Assembly (NCBI GenBank): GCA_015039465.1
Contig: MU130621.1
Span: forward strand, 125,387 to 189,386
Length of the DNA stretch: 64,000 nucleotides
Reading direction: 5' to 3'
Origin: Phlegmacium glaucopus
Lineage: Eukaryota > Basidiomycota > Agaricomycetes > Agaricales > Cortinariaceae
Part shown: positions 1 through 12,405 of the stretch, piece after piece
How positions within the stretch are numbered: position 1 is the first letter of the stretch
Layout of the letters: each line of letters begins with the position of its first letter
Notes under the pieces: generated by a model
What the model saw: the letters and a program-made list of their open reading frames with translations, nothing else
Told to the model about the DNA's origin: nothing
The model's database searches: none
Program-made: the position numbers and the translations under genes

Positions 1-1943
1 TGTCGCAAACCGTTAAGGAAGTTTTACCCGAAACCGTAACTCCCTCCCGCCTCACTTCCTCCATCTATGGCACCCGTTCCAACACTCCAACGGCGAGGCC
101 GCATCTTACGGTGCGTACGCAAGGGACGGTGAATACCAGATCCTCGGGGCCTGGTGCCACTGCGACTAGTTTGAATCCTGCCGTGTTGAGAGGCGGCGGA
201 AGTGGAAGTGGAAGTGGAAGTGGCGGAAGTAGTGGAGGTAATTCAGCACCAGGAGGCGTCAAAGCGGAATGTTCCAACTGTGGTGCTACGCATACTCCTC
301 TTTGGAGAAGGGGGTTGAACGATGAGTTGAATTGTAATGCTTGTGGACTTTATTGCAAATTGGTATTATTATTATTATTTCGATGTGGAGAGTTTGAACT
401 GATCTTTTTACCAGCACAAGAGACCTCGACCGAAGAGTATGCGTAACTCTCATGGGGAAGGACGGGCTCAAGTTGTTCCTCGTCAAGAGACTGTAGACGT
501 GATCGGTTCGTCTGCTTCACGTACTTGTATTTCTCTTTTGCATTACCGACTGATACTTACTTTTTTTGTTTCTTTTATCAATAGTTGCGGCCCAATGCTA
601 CAATTGCCATACCACAGCGACGCCCCTGTGGAGGAAAGACGATGAGGGCAAGACAGTCTGCAATGCGTATGTCTTATTTTAAAATTTCACATGCTTATTG
701 ATTAATATTATTATATTATAGTTGTGGGCTGTACTATAAACTACACGGTTCCGCCCGACCTATCTCGATGAAGTCTGACGTCATCCGTAAACGTTCCCGC
801 CATGACGCTCGTCGCGCTAGCATCAACGGTCCTGAAGATACTCCATCTACTAGCCCAGGCCCAAGTCGACGCGCCTCGCCGGTCCGAGAAGCTTCTCCTA
901 CTCTTGCCCCAGATTCCACTACACAACTGTCTTACGATTTCGGTGAAGATTCAGAATCCTTCCGTGCCATCTCTGCCCCCTCTGCCTCTGAACTCATGGG
1001 CGCTCTCGGTTCATTAACCAGTACGGGCGTCGTCAGCCATGTGGGCGACACAGCTCATGGAGGGTTGTATCAAACTCCACCGTCTCCCTATAACCGCAGT
1101 TTATCCTCTGCCTTGACTTCGTCGTCTTCTGCGCCTCTATACCCTGGCCCGTATCATCCAGACTATTTGTTGCAATTGTACAATGTACCTGGCGATGCGT
1201 TGCCGTTCTCTAGTGTGGACAGCGTCGAGATTGATGTGGGAATGAGTCCTAGGTCAAACAAGAGGAGAAGGATGAGTACTGATTCAACGGAGGACCCACC
1301 ATCGTCAGCTGTTTCATTTGCTTCGTATAGTGCTGGTGATGGAGGATATAGCTCTTCTGCTACCTCCTCTTCTTCTCATGGTCATCCTCATTCCCTCTCA
1401 CATGCTATGTCTCATGGTCATTCGCATTCCTTCTCTCTCACACATAACCACTCGCATTCACTGTCGTCTCATGTTCATTCGCACTCTCTCTCTCACAGCC
1501 ACTCTCATGCCAAAAGAAGCTCGATGGAGTTCCCATTCAGTACTTACAATGCGAACGGAACGATCAACCAGGGTCCTGTGCTTCGTGGATCTGGAAACAC
1601 GTTCTGGCACCCTCCAATGCTTCCTCAGACCGGATCGGACAATGAAAGTCACTTGTTCAATCCTCATGGCGGTAATAGTAGCAACAACAACAAGAACAAC
1701 AACAGCAATAACAACTCGAATGATGGTGGCGGCAATGGAAGCAGTGGTCGTAATGCTGGAGGAAATAACGAAGATTCAGCTATGGATTATCTCCATCCTC
1801 CGCCGATGTTGCAGGACGAGGATAGTTTGTTCTCTGCTTATGTGCATCCTCCCATGGCATTACCTGAGGACGCTGGTCAGAGTGGTGGAGAAGGAAACGA
1901 TGGAAACATGCATACCTCGATGTATGTTGATTCATACTATTAG
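1..1943 (+). CDS. Two-finger GATA transcription factor, 5' truncated by window edge
   Basis: DNA-binding regulator acting in the nucleus. The frame is open to base 1, so the true start lies outside the window. Four exons are visible: <1-362, 415-505, 585-666 and 722-1943, separated by introns of 52, 79 and 55 bp with GT/AG ends. Exon 1 ends inside the first finger ([14 protein letters not shown]...[10 protein letters not shown]), whose basic tail [10 protein letters not shown] opens exon 2. The second finger (CYNC...TPLWRK...[12 protein letters not shown]) is split by intron 3 and followed by the basic segment [16 protein letters not shown], typical of fungal GATA factors. The long C-terminal region is low complexity: His/Ser-rich (about 1375-1510), then Asn/Gly-rich (about 1680-1760). 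Paired fingers recall the iron regulators SreA/Urbs1/Fep1, but the short linker between the fingers has no Cys, unlike the Cys-rich linker of that family, so I leave the target process open. Confidence 0.88.
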
Positions 1944-3554
1944 TGAGAAGGAGGAGGGTAGAGTTGAGCTCGAGTTGCTGAAGTTGTTGAGGTTTTCTCC
2001 TTTTTTTTTGTTTCCGCTGGTTCGGATTTGAGCTTGGAGTGGTAGATTCCTATTCCTTCTCTCCATCGTCATCGTCATCGTCAACGTCAACTTCATCGCT
2101 GTCAATTAACGTTTGTCGTCTCTCTTCAATATCTAGGGTCTCCTTGGTCATCTCTTTCTTACAGATTCAAGCTATCATCAATGCTTTACGACCTCGATCA
2201 CCGTCCCACAATAATCGACCATTGCTGCTTTTTCTTTCTTCCCAACCATTAAATTAGATGCTGTTCCATCAACTCCTCGACTCTTTTTTTGGGCCATTTC
2301 CATTTTTTTGCTCGTACGCACCTCGTCTCTTGGCACATGTTCCATATTCTCGCCATCCAATTTTGTTGTTCAACATGCTACGACGATCCACATACATATG
2401 GTTCCTTTCCTGCTTTCTTCCTCGTCGCCTCTGTCCCTCTTTGTACATGCAGCCGAATCTTACAGCATCTTTCCAAATCATGTCTTTGCAGCATTGCTCT
2501 CTCCTTCACGACGACTACGACTATACGACATCTACGCCGAGTCCACCTTTTGCTCAACCAACTGTTGTATTTTATACGCCACTTCCCGGTGTCAACACAT
2601 TGACACTTACATTCAAGATGATCAACTCGACCTCAATTGCAATATCGCACCATAACCTTCCTCAACGGATTAATGTCTTCTAGACATCTGAAACCACTAG
2701 CTAACATTCAACTGCTTGGTATCTTTGAACGCCTCCCCCCTCGTTTTTTCTTCACTGTCATGATACCACCAATACGTACATACATATACACAATCATTGT
2801 TTTTTTTTTGTTCCTCTCTTCCCTTTGTTCTCTTTCCTCTCTCTCCTTCTCGTTGTATACCACAAAAGAAACGTCCTTTCCTTTTCCATACACATTCAAC
2901 GCACATATACATATTTCCTCCCCGTTCTCTCTCTCACTCTCGCGAAGGACTTGCGCGCGAACTCAGGTCCCTTAAAACAAAAACAGAAAGAAAGCAAAGC
3001 ACCACATCTTGTAAAAAAAAGGCCTCCCTTCATATATATATATCTCGATCAACTTATATATATCTCTCTTTTTTGATGTCTGATAATTTTATTATTCTCT
3101 CTCCCTTCCCTTTGTTGTATAAATATTTGAATAAAGTAAAAAGTAGCTATTTCGTTTGGCTAGGACAGTTTCGTTGTTATAGTTATTTGTAGATTTCGAA
3201 GTTGCAAGAATACAAAAAGAATTGTATTTGTTTGGTTGCATTTTTCGTTCTTTTTTTTTAGGTGGTATTTTGCAAATTGCAGTTGGTACAGTGGTCGACG
3301 GCCGAAGTACTACTGACTCGAGGACTTTAGCAACAGCCGTACTAAGAAATTCCCCTTCATGGATCCAGAGGACTCCGAGTCTCCGACGCTCTCCGACTTC
3401 TCCACCTTCTCCAGAGTTCCATTTCATTTCAGTGATTGGCGCTTGAACCCATGGGGATTGCTGTTGACTTGTGAATCAGCTCAACTTGACTTCGGACCGA
3501 TAGCAGCCGATGGCGTCACACTAGCCCCTACTAGCCCCTCTACTTTTCAAACTT
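1944..3554. other. Pyrimidine-rich intergenic region downstream of GATA gene
   Basis: No coding sequence is supported. The first few hundred bases are probably the 3' UTR of the GATA gene. The rest is T/C-rich, with short AT microsatellites (about 3032-3066). Open frames here have biased, low-complexity translations and no recognisable domain. Confidence 0.5.
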
Positions 3555-3911
3555 CTATTTCTCAACTTGGATACCACGTTTGATACATCTCTGGGGAGTT
3601 CTCAGTTCATAATGATGATTGATGATCTTGAATGCCGGATCGCAGATTTCCGGGAGAGAAGGGCCTTTCGCAAGCTCATGCTTCATCTTCCCTTCATGTC
3701 CTCGAGGCACCTTATCTATGGTGTACCAGGTTTTTGATAACTGATATACGTGTGTAATTGAAATTGAATGGTACTGACATTTCTTACTCTGGACCTTTCG
3801 TTCGTCCCCAGGTTTTTGGTTGCTTAGTAACTTATTAAACTTTGAATCTCTTCTGGGGGCCAGTGGGAATTTATTCAAGCAATTGCAACCTTCGAAAATT
3901 GCTTCACCCAC
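3555..3911 (-). CDS. Hypothetical gene fragment with one probable intron
   Basis: I do not recognise this protein. Read on the minus strand, a stretch ending in ...KGPSLPEICDPAFKIINHHYELRTPQRC... has ordinary amino-acid composition and stops near 3555. It is preceded by a GT..AG segment (donor GTCAGT near 3779, acceptor CAG near 3742), so the continuous frame probably reads through a short intron. The start is uncertain and upstream exons may be missing. It could be a decayed gene remnant or a chance frame; no partner gene is adjacent. Confidence 0.25.
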   Translation of the reverse strand: MGEAIFEGCNCLNKFPLAPRRDSKFNKLLSNQKPGDERKVQSKKCQYHSISITHVYQLSKTWYTIDKVPRGHEGKMKHELAKGPSLPEICDPAFKIINHHYELRTPQRCIKRGIQVEK

Positions 3912-5085
3912 GACGGTCGCAGTTGTGTGTGTGCTCTTTGAGTGTAACTTTCATATATATATATATCCGACAGGCTTTACCTCAAGCTTTTCATTTCACG
4001 ATATACTGTCCGAGCCCTTCCTTTTTTTTTGTTATTTTTGTAATTGAATCAATGCGGATTCAAATTTCAATCTGTTGAACCTGCAAAGTTCGCGAAAGCC
4101 TAACACGACTCGAATGAATGTTGTGACGGCTTGCTCCACTACTTTATCATAAGATAAGCAGTTCTCGGAGTTGAAATCAATATGATTTTCATAAGATCGA
4201 CATCGAGGCTTGTTATTTGCATTGTCATAAATGAAGTATCCCGGGCCATAGTGAGCCTAAGGACTAGTAAGCAATAGGAGCAAAATCGACGTAGTTAAAA
4301 AAAAGGCGAACTTGCTACTACTTTCCGTGAACGGTGGGATGATCATGCCAACGCCAACGGGGTCGGTGGTTTGTTGGACCTTGAACTCTAGCTCGTTAGC
4401 CCTTTGTCCGAAGGGTGCTAGTGAGCCATCCACTAAATACATGGAAAAACGAGAGAGAGGATATGGTATTGATGAAAATAGATATCCGGCAAGCGGTGAA
4501 TTCTGGTGTTGCAACAAGACAAGCCTTTCACCCAATCTTTCACCTGGCCGAAGAGACAGTTGAGAATTTGAGTTGTATATCAGAAGTGCAAATTGGCGAC
4601 AATGAAAAGCAGAAAGTCTGCAGATGATCGGTGAAGCTGAAGTCCAAGCAACAAACTATGAATGACCGAACAGGAAAAGACAAAGTTTCAAAGCAACATC
4701 AGCAAAAAGGTGAGTAGCATACATCGTTTTGTGGGGATAACAAGTCAACACAACTTTTCTAACCGCCTTTCATGAGTCACGAAACATTCTGGCCGCTTGT
4801 ATAGACCCGTCATGACTCATAATTCTGACTGACGTGGATACATTTAGAAATATTTGAGGACTCAGAATGCAGCTAAAGTTATTGTTTACGGATTGTTTAC
4901 AGTGTGGAAGAATTTTGAATCTCGAAATGAGAGTTGCAAGGAGAGTAAAATATAATATTAGAAGCCAAGTTCAAGGAGATTAATACCCTCTGTCAGACCT
5001 TGCTTTTGGACTTGCCACGCCTATTTCAGGTAGGCGATGACTTGAATTTAAATCTATTTCGCATGAACTCTCATAGACTCATACC
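3912..5085. other. Region without recognisable genes
   Basis: A short (TA)n run lies near 3955-3966. The part nearest 5085 may be the 3' flank of the Plavaka element, but I could not find a terminal inverted repeat here that matches sequence near 11.6-12.4 kb. A segment near 4365-4405 (ggtttg...gctcgttagc) weakly resembles one near 55150-55180. Confidence 0.4.
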
Positions 5086-8000
5086 CTAAAGAGCCGCGAA
5101 CCCAAGTAAGTACATTTCATCTCCATCTCCCTCACCATCTTCGGGACCGAGAGCATCGTCTGCGCAATCCACTGGAAGTTCGCTGTCATCATCGTCATCA
5201 ACAGGGTCCTCGTAGTAGCCATAATCCTCGTCATCTTCGCTTCCAACAAAGCCGTCATCCACAATGCCCCGAATTTCCCCATCATCCTCGCTGCCAGCCT
5301 CAGTATTGGCATCCCCACTCCCAACATCACTCTCATTGTCCTTGTCACCTTCGTTTCCATCGTTTCCAGCATTGTCTTTGCTGTTGTCGAGGTTGGGTCC
5401 ATGTTCATCCTGGAGTCCAGTATGACTGTCTAGCCGGTCGCGATTGTGAAGGAACTTATTTGTCGCTTCTCGGGTACTACTATGCCCTACACCGCCACCT
5501 CAAAATCGCATAAACATGTCACAATCAACAAATCTAACGGGTAATAGTGAGCGCAATGATCAAGAAAAAGAACTAAAGGCTTACATATTGATATAGTAAC
5601 ATCGCCAGTCAAAATCTCCTTCGTGTTCAAGACGTGCAAGTGATGGTTCGAGAAGGTGACCTGTGAGGCCTTCTGCGAAGCTAGGAATGAGGTGGACACC
5701 CCGAATGACCTGCGCAGGATCCAGGAATCCAAACGCTGGAGAGCCAGCGTCTGGGTGATCAGGGACAAACCCCACTTTCGGAAGCTGGCGCATTTTCCAA
5801 CCAAAGCGACTTGTCCGATCCAAGTCAAGACCATACCAGCGAACCCAGAGAAATTCAACCGGAATTGGATCAGATGAACTCTCATGTCAAACAAGGGTGT
5901 GGTATATTCCAATTATTCGGGCATACCAGTAGGGGTGTGCATCCGGCTCGTTTTCCTGTGAGAGAACCATCACATTTGCATGCGTACGGGGGTTGAGGGA
6001 ATCTTGCTCCCTTCTCATGTCGTATGTAGTGTAATTGACACGCATCACTTTGTGTTGATATATTTTGTTCTTGACAAAGGTAATCAAGGCGCGTTCAGCT
6101 TCGGAGAAAGAAACTTCATCGAAATCGTATTCTTGGTTTAGAATCTTACAAAGGGCAAAGTCCTTGAGACGTGGAATAAAATCCTGTAAACGGAGTAAGC
6201 CACAGAAAGATACATAAAAAACTGTTCTATACCTTGGTCGCAGGGTCATCATAGTAATCCCCAAGCATCCTCGAAATGTCATGAGAGTGGCGGGTGTCAT
6301 CTGATATTTGATGGTGCTGATTTGGTTGGCTGGCCGGGAGGCGTTCTGATTCTGAGAAAGGAATAGCAAAGGATTTTCTTGACATGGTTTTTTGTTTCTT
6401 GCGGGCATGATGAGTTATGGCAAGAGCTTGGTTCTTCACAGTGAATTGAAGAATACGTTCATGGCGAACTTCGCGTGCGATTCCAGTGACATATAGGCCC
6501 TTGTGGACCCGGGGATAAAAACGCTTACAGCGTCGATGTTCCAGCTCTCCCTGCATTGCAAGCAATGAGTAAGATAGATAGCACATACTCTAAAGAACTT
6601 ACGGTCTGGGTACTATAGCCATCAGAAGTTCCTAGCATACGGATAGTCTTCGCATAGTCAGGGAGGGCATGCGGTTTGTAGCTTGAGAGATTGAATGCCC
6701 GAAATCGGGGGCCAGATTCCTTCTGCATCCCCATCTTCTTTCCCTTCGAAGGATTTGGTGTCCTTAGCTTTGCTTTGGCTGCCTTGCGACGTCCTCGAGC
6801 TGCTTCCTCACTTGGTAGGTCTTGTGTCACAAATTCTGCGCAAGTCGTTGACTGGAACTTTCGCAGTGCTATACCCAGTCGAGTGCTTGAGGTTTCGAGA
6901 GCATGGACAGTGGATTCGGTATGAAGACAAAGTTTGACTAGGGCATGCCACGTGGCAAGCTCAAACAGGAGGTCCGTAATGATTATGTTGTTGTGGGAAT
7001 CGAGGAGTCCATCGAAAACTGGAATTGCGCACTGGAAGGCCATCAATATAGGATAGACACAACGAAGGGTGATTAACATACCTGAAGTAAATCCTCAAAA
7101 TCTCGGGCAGCGAGCTTCTTCATCCCAGAAGCGTTTTGAACAAATTTCCGGATTGTATCACGGCCAAATGTTGGAATTTCTCGGTATCTATGCAAATGAA
7201 TGAGCATGAGTGATTATAATAATAAAAAAGTCAGAATGAAATACCTTTCATTGAGTTTCTGGATACCATCACCTCCCTGAGCATATAAAATTCGGAGAAG
7301 GTGGGTAAAAACTGCCTTCCAAACCCCAAGTTCAAACTCGTGCATCAAATCGACAACAAACATTGAATGGAAGTCGAATCCGTATTGAGAAAGACACTCA
7401 GAGAATGCATTCTGGATAGAAATATTAGGTATAAGGTCTCTAGAATTCGTAAGACCAAACTACTCACATGCGTTGGGGTCAATGCTCGTGAGGCAAGTAA
7501 ATCTGAGACCGCTTTTGCCCCTGGTCGAACACCATCCATATAAACCATGTCCCTTGCCGTCTCAACCAACATCCGTCGTCTACCATCATCCACACGCTTT
7601 TTTGTCTCCCGTCGAGCAAGGTCTCGCTTTGTTCCTAGGTCTTGAATTTCGGATTTATGTACAAGGCAGCGAGGACAGGGCAAGTTACCAAGATACTTGA
7701 TACAACATAGAAGCACCCTGTCAAAATGAGAAAGGAAAAATATGTAAAGAAAGCTTTGACTTACTTTTCAGGATAGTCTGCTGAGTAGGTGAAGAATCGG
7801 GGGAAAAGGCGCCGTTGAATCCCATCAGGAAATATTATTACAATCCCATTTGCGTAGGCATCCGTAAATTCATCGTCAAGGAGAATACGCCAGACAGCGT
7901 GCATAAGCTCCCGTCTCAGATGGGTGAGAATGTCTGCGGTGGCCGGTTTACCAAATGTCGACTTGTAAAAGTCTTGAATGGAATCACTGAGCTGTAGCTC

Positions 8001-9444
8001 AATATCAAAATGGCGATATATTTAAGTTGGGAAATAACACACCTTCGGGATATATGCAAGATGGTGTGCGGCAAAAGAAGTTGGTTTAGCGCGGGTATAC
8101 TTTGAGAGACTGCCAAGGTACAAGTAAATAGGCCATAACGAAGCATTCCCGAAACTTGTCAAATGAGTCGAGTCTGACCAGAGCATTATAGGCGCGATGA
8201 CAGTTTCAAGGCCACATTCAGGTCGAGGTTGAGAACGAATCTGCTCTTGCTCTTGAATGTATGCATTGGAATTGTAGAGCTCGGAATAAATACGCTCAGG
8301 AGGGGATTCAGGTGATGGTTTCCAGTATTCTTCAAAGGGGGAAAGATGGAATTGCATGGCAGAAGGCTCTTGAAAAGCAGCTTTGATAACCTCGAGGGGT
8401 TTGCGATATAAAAGACCCTTGACATTGAAGACAGGTGCACTTGCATCGGATGGATGTGAGACTTTGTCGCAAGGAAGGGATATTGGAACCGACACCTCAG
8501 TCCACCCGTCATTTAGTGGTTTAGGCCCATAGCTTGTGTCAGTCGAGCCTGTTGAGGTACCTTCTGCTGGTGCTGAGGGTTGGAAGTTGTCGAGCCGTTT
8601 TGCCTCTTTAGCTGCATCAAACCCAGCAAGATCCTTCGTGTTGAAATCGGGGGCTAGAAGGACTTGGTGGACGAGGTTGTTGAGGGTTCCCAGAGATTTG
8701 GTTAATGAGGAGTCATAAAACCACCGCATAAGGCAAAAAATTGACATGTTCTTGAAGGGGAGAAAAGCCGGTGTAGTGGCTATTGTCTCGAGGTTTCCAG
8801 ATGGGTCAGGGTTTGTGAAAGAGGTGCCAAATGGAGAGGCCCATGTCGAATGAGTATCGGATGCAGAATCCTTGGTGAAATTGGGTCCATCAGCCACACT
8901 GTTGATGCGGAAATTATCGTCAGGGGTGAATGAAGGCTCTCCACTTTTGTAAACCCGATATACTCCAAAGCTATTTGGGTCCGTTTTGAATTCAAGTGCT
9001 GGTGGAACTTGCTCTTCATGCTGTGATGGCTGAGGAGTTTCAAGGACTGGAGCTGCTATCACAGGTGGGCATGGGGGAAGTACGTCTTGGAATCATTTTG
9101 GGAGCCTTGTTTTTCGACGAGGCAGTCCAGATTCTCGGTATTCCTGTGGAGGTGTGGGCTCTTTTTCCGGTTCCTGGTCCTGAAATTAATTAATATCTTT
9201 CTGTTGATTTTTTTAAATATTAAAACGGCACCTGTACATCATCTACAAGCATTCCAACCAAGGCTGCAAGATCTCCAACATCTCCTATCACCATTCCTTC
9301 ATTGGAAGTACTCGGACCGGGAGTATAATTTGCCACATTACTCAACCGCACTCGGATTTCACGCTTGTAGGCTTTGCATGACTTTTTGTGAGAGGGGAAG
9401 CCCTGGTGATTGAATTCTTTCTTGCAACCAATACATTTTGTCAT
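5086..9444 (-). pseudogene. Plavaka-type DDE transposase, three in-frame TGA codons
   Basis: Transposase of the Plavaka group, widespread in Agaricomycetes. It starts at ATG 9442-9444 with a C-x2-C-x11-H-x4-C zinc-finger-like segment (CIGCKKEF...). The order of conserved blocks is: WTEVSVPISLP, the catalytic-type block MLWSDSTHLTSFG, YSADYPEK, NLPCPRCL, VVDLMHEFELGVWK, PTFGRDTIRKF, AARDFEDLLQ, then GELEHRRCKRFYPR, FLWVRWYG, SPAFGFLDPAQVIRGVHL and FDWRCYYINMFVD, with an acidic tail ending at 5086-5088. Short introns with canonical ends separate the blocks and preserve the frame. Three TGA codons interrupt it: 9093-9095 (LPK*FQD), 5887-5889 (TLV*HES) and 5500-5502 (MRF*GGG). At the first two, and probably at the third, family members carry Arg. 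Otherwise the gene is well preserved, so inactivation looks recent. Read-through is possible but unsupported. Confidence 0.9.
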
Positions 9445-9635
9445 GGTGTAGAGCAGAAAATATATGAGTATAGAAATAAATAGCAGCTTGCGCATGTTGA
9501 ACGCAATGGTGAACAAAACTGCAGGCTTTTTTCGCAGAGGCAAGAACTTGAAGAAGCGCACAAGAGTCATGTGCCCATGCCAATTCTCACGTGGCCACAG
9601 GGCGTCAATTTGTAAGTTCCTTTCTCCTGACTACC
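9445..9635. promoter_or_regulatory. 191-bp divergent intergenic region
   Basis: This is the whole space between the Plavaka start codon (9444, minus strand) and the DUF6698-like start codon (9636, plus strand). It must hold both promoters if both are transcribed. I see no clear TATA box. Confidence 0.4.
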
Positions 9636-11617
9636 ATGCCATCCTCTGCACGTTCCGAAACGGTGGCTGCTGTCATTGAGAGAATGCGTGTGAGGGAAGA
9701 GGATGACGATAGGTAAGTTAATAGAACATGGTTTTTCTGTCGGAACTCATAATATTTAGGTCGTCTGAAGCCATAGAGGCGTTTCGACATATCGCAAGGT
9801 GGATTCCTCGGTCCATCAGTCCTTTCTTGGACCTGAATGGTGCCATGTGTGCTGCATTGCCAAGTGATGAACCGTGAGCACCCAGAATTGAATATATGCG
9901 CCTCCTAACGCTGACTTCATTTCAGGATTGACAAAATTGATATTGATAACTTCGACCGCATCATGAAAATGCATCCAAACTTCCCTGAACTCATCTCAGC
10001 ATTCAAGCAGGAACCTGATGCCTATGATAGTTTTGTTGCCATCGTAGGTTTTCTTTTTATACTCATTGTCTATATGCGCATAAACTTTTTTTCAGCTGGT
10101 CCGTGCCATGGGGGATGCAAGAGCTCAAGATACAAATCTCATCCGTTATGAAATTCCAAAGTATATCCCCCTTGACTACAAGACAGATTCTGTAATGCCT
10201 CCAATCACTGGAGGCGAGAAGAGCAGCCGAGGCTTTTCTCACCCAGCCATCGCAAAACTTTTATGCCCATTGAGGTATCTTGATTGTTTCCTCATTGACC
10301 CCATGTGAGTGCATATATTCCACCTTCAATACGAAAATTTCTGATTTCACCCACAGCCTTTTCAAGAACCAAATTGAAAATGCAACACTCAAACTTCGCG
10401 CTATCGATGAAAGAAATTGGCCGTCTTTTCTTTACCCTGAAGGCACCATATATGATGAATCAGAGTTAGACAAGGGTCTTTTTCGTGGTCATGTGTTTTT
10501 ACGGGTTCGTTCATTCTTTTCACTTGAGTTTTTCTAATCTTGTATGTTATTAGGGTTTGCGTACAATCTTTACCGGCAAATCCTCCGCATTTACTGGCTA
10601 TCGATCTGCCTCCAAACCCTCACAGGCAGAGATGCACGGCATGCGGGAAGTCTTTCCAGAGGCCGTTGCATATGCTGCTGTCCAGGTAAGACCAGCCATT
10701 TGAATGCTTTTGTGGTTCTAATGTATGCTCGTAGTGTTACTACGGCCTTTCGTCTCTTGAAGGCTGGGATACAGAGGATCGTTTCTTCAAGCTCAACATT
10801 TTTTTTGACAAATGTGTCCAGATATTTACCGAGGACCCAGAAGACGAGTGGGTCACCGATACCCTCAAGTTCTTATCAAAGTATTTTTCATTTAAACTTA
10901 TTGTCTGCCATCCTTCATACTAATTTGTCCCAGCAATATGCCAGCGCTTACACGCAGAGCCAAACGACAACATGCGGACTCTCCAGAGGAAGAAGAGGGC
11001 TCTGGTGATGAGAGGGCGGTGGGGATTCTTGCTCAACGCGCTGCAAGACGCCAGGCTGCACAAGAGGTAGAGAGAGCTGAACCTCAGCAGGTGCGCCTCA
11101 CAATCTATTCATTTTTTCTTGCGCTGCTCATCAGTTTTTTTTATTTATTTGTGACGGTTTACCCTAGTCTGCCGCCAACAACAGTGATGATTCCAGCAAT
11201 GAGGACATTCAACACCTGCCACGTCAGCTGACACCTCCAACTTCATCACCATTTCCATCACCAGTGAGGGGCCGCACCTCGTTGCGTACCTCTCATACTC
11301 CTCCTGGTCGGCATGTGTGGCGACAATCAAACTCACGTTCACCATCATGGAACTTGCGCTCTCCATCCCCTGAAAGGATTCGCCAGCCATTGTCTGCCTT
11401 GAATACTCAACAGACCATGAATGGCATTCAAATGAACCAGAACCAGTTTCCACAACCGTCGAACACAGCAACATCATCCTTGCAAGGACATCGCACGATT
11501 CGCACCCCTTTGCCACCGACAGGATCTATAAACAGCCGTGAGGAGCATGCGGTTCTGGTTCCTGCCTCCAAAAAGAATGCAACAAAGAAACCAATCAAGC
11601 GAAGGAAGAAGTGGTAA
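9636..11617 (+). CDS. DUF6698-like protein, nine exons, intact
   Basis: Protein of unknown function, about 515 residues once spliced. Exons begin at 9636 (MPSSARSETV...) and run through 9760-9873, three central exons, ...GLRTIFTGKS..., CYYGLSSLEGWDTEDRF..., and a last exon at about 11168-11617. Introns are short (roughly 47-80 bp) with GT/AG ends, and all phases agree. The segments DNFDRIMKMHPNFPELI, PITGGEKSSRGFSHPAIAKL and NWPSFLYPEGT match my memory of the Agaricomycete family DUF6698. The C-terminal third is Ser/Pro/Arg-rich and ends in basic KKPIKRRKKW, a possible nuclear signal. No internal stop is present, in contrast with the adjacent transposase. Its divergent position 191 bp away suggests a second gene of the same transposon, but that is inference. 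Confidence 0.75.
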
Positions 11618-12405
11618 GTCCTTGGTAGTTATCTCCTGCATTGTCTGCCACCTGTCATCGCTCCTTTTCTCATTCTCACATCAACGTTCTGTGCTCTCCC
11701 CCATTTTCTTTTCGTCAAATCATGCATCCAACGTTCTTTATGTGTTCCTTGCTGTGTATCCCTTGCGCTTTCTTAGAATTATATCCTCACTTCCAAACCC
11801 AAAGTCTGTACTATGTTGTAAACTTGTAATTGGGTTTTAATCAAATTTTATCTGGACTATGGTATTTCTTTGAGCCTGGCTTGAAATGAATCAAAAAGTA
11901 AATGAGATGCAAAACCACCAAGCAACAAGCTTGCCAGAATGTTTTATATTCTATGGTTAGAAGAGCTTTCAACGGGATTGTATGGACTGTAAGTAATTCT
12001 ATTATATGTATCGATTTCCACCCCAAAAAAGGATTGTTTAAATGAAATCCTTGTGAGCGCTTCCTCTGTTCGGAATGTTATATAATGGGTACATTTCTTC
12101 TATCCCATTGCATGATCATGGATCCTCACAAGTCATTATTATACTCACAATTCTTGCTACTATTTCAAAAGAAGAGGTCCTAATATTGACCGTTGCTAAG
12201 AGGCCCAAATTATTGCAAAATTTTCATGGAATTCTGAGCTATACACGCAATTCTCGACATATACTTAAAATTCTAGAGGGTAAATATACAGTTTACCCTT
12301 TTCCCGATGAAGATGCAATAACAGGTGAGAACCAAGGCTTAGATAAGCATCCCTAATCTTGCCCTCCTTGATCGCTGTGCATCACCACAACCACTGTTCA
12401 ACGAT
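11618..12405. other. Intergenic region, no gene seen
   Basis: AT-rich sequence. A TATA-like string (ttatataatggg) near 12077-12088 could serve the NB-ARC gene that starts at 12406. I found no inverted terminal repeat of the Plavaka element here. Confidence 0.4.

Noticed and set aside
1318..2031. Plus-strand frame of 237 codons overlapping the GATA gene
   Set aside because: It is in another frame of the His/Ser/Asn-rich part of the GATA exon and has a biased, domain-free translation.
5500..9095. TGA recoding (selenocysteine or Trp) in the Plavaka gene
   Set aside because: The stops fall at expected Arg positions and the same pattern occurs in unrelated dead elements, so C to T mutation explains them better.
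4700..12100. Terminal inverted repeats of the Plavaka element
   Set aside because: I searched both flanks by eye and found no convincing inverted pair or short target duplication.
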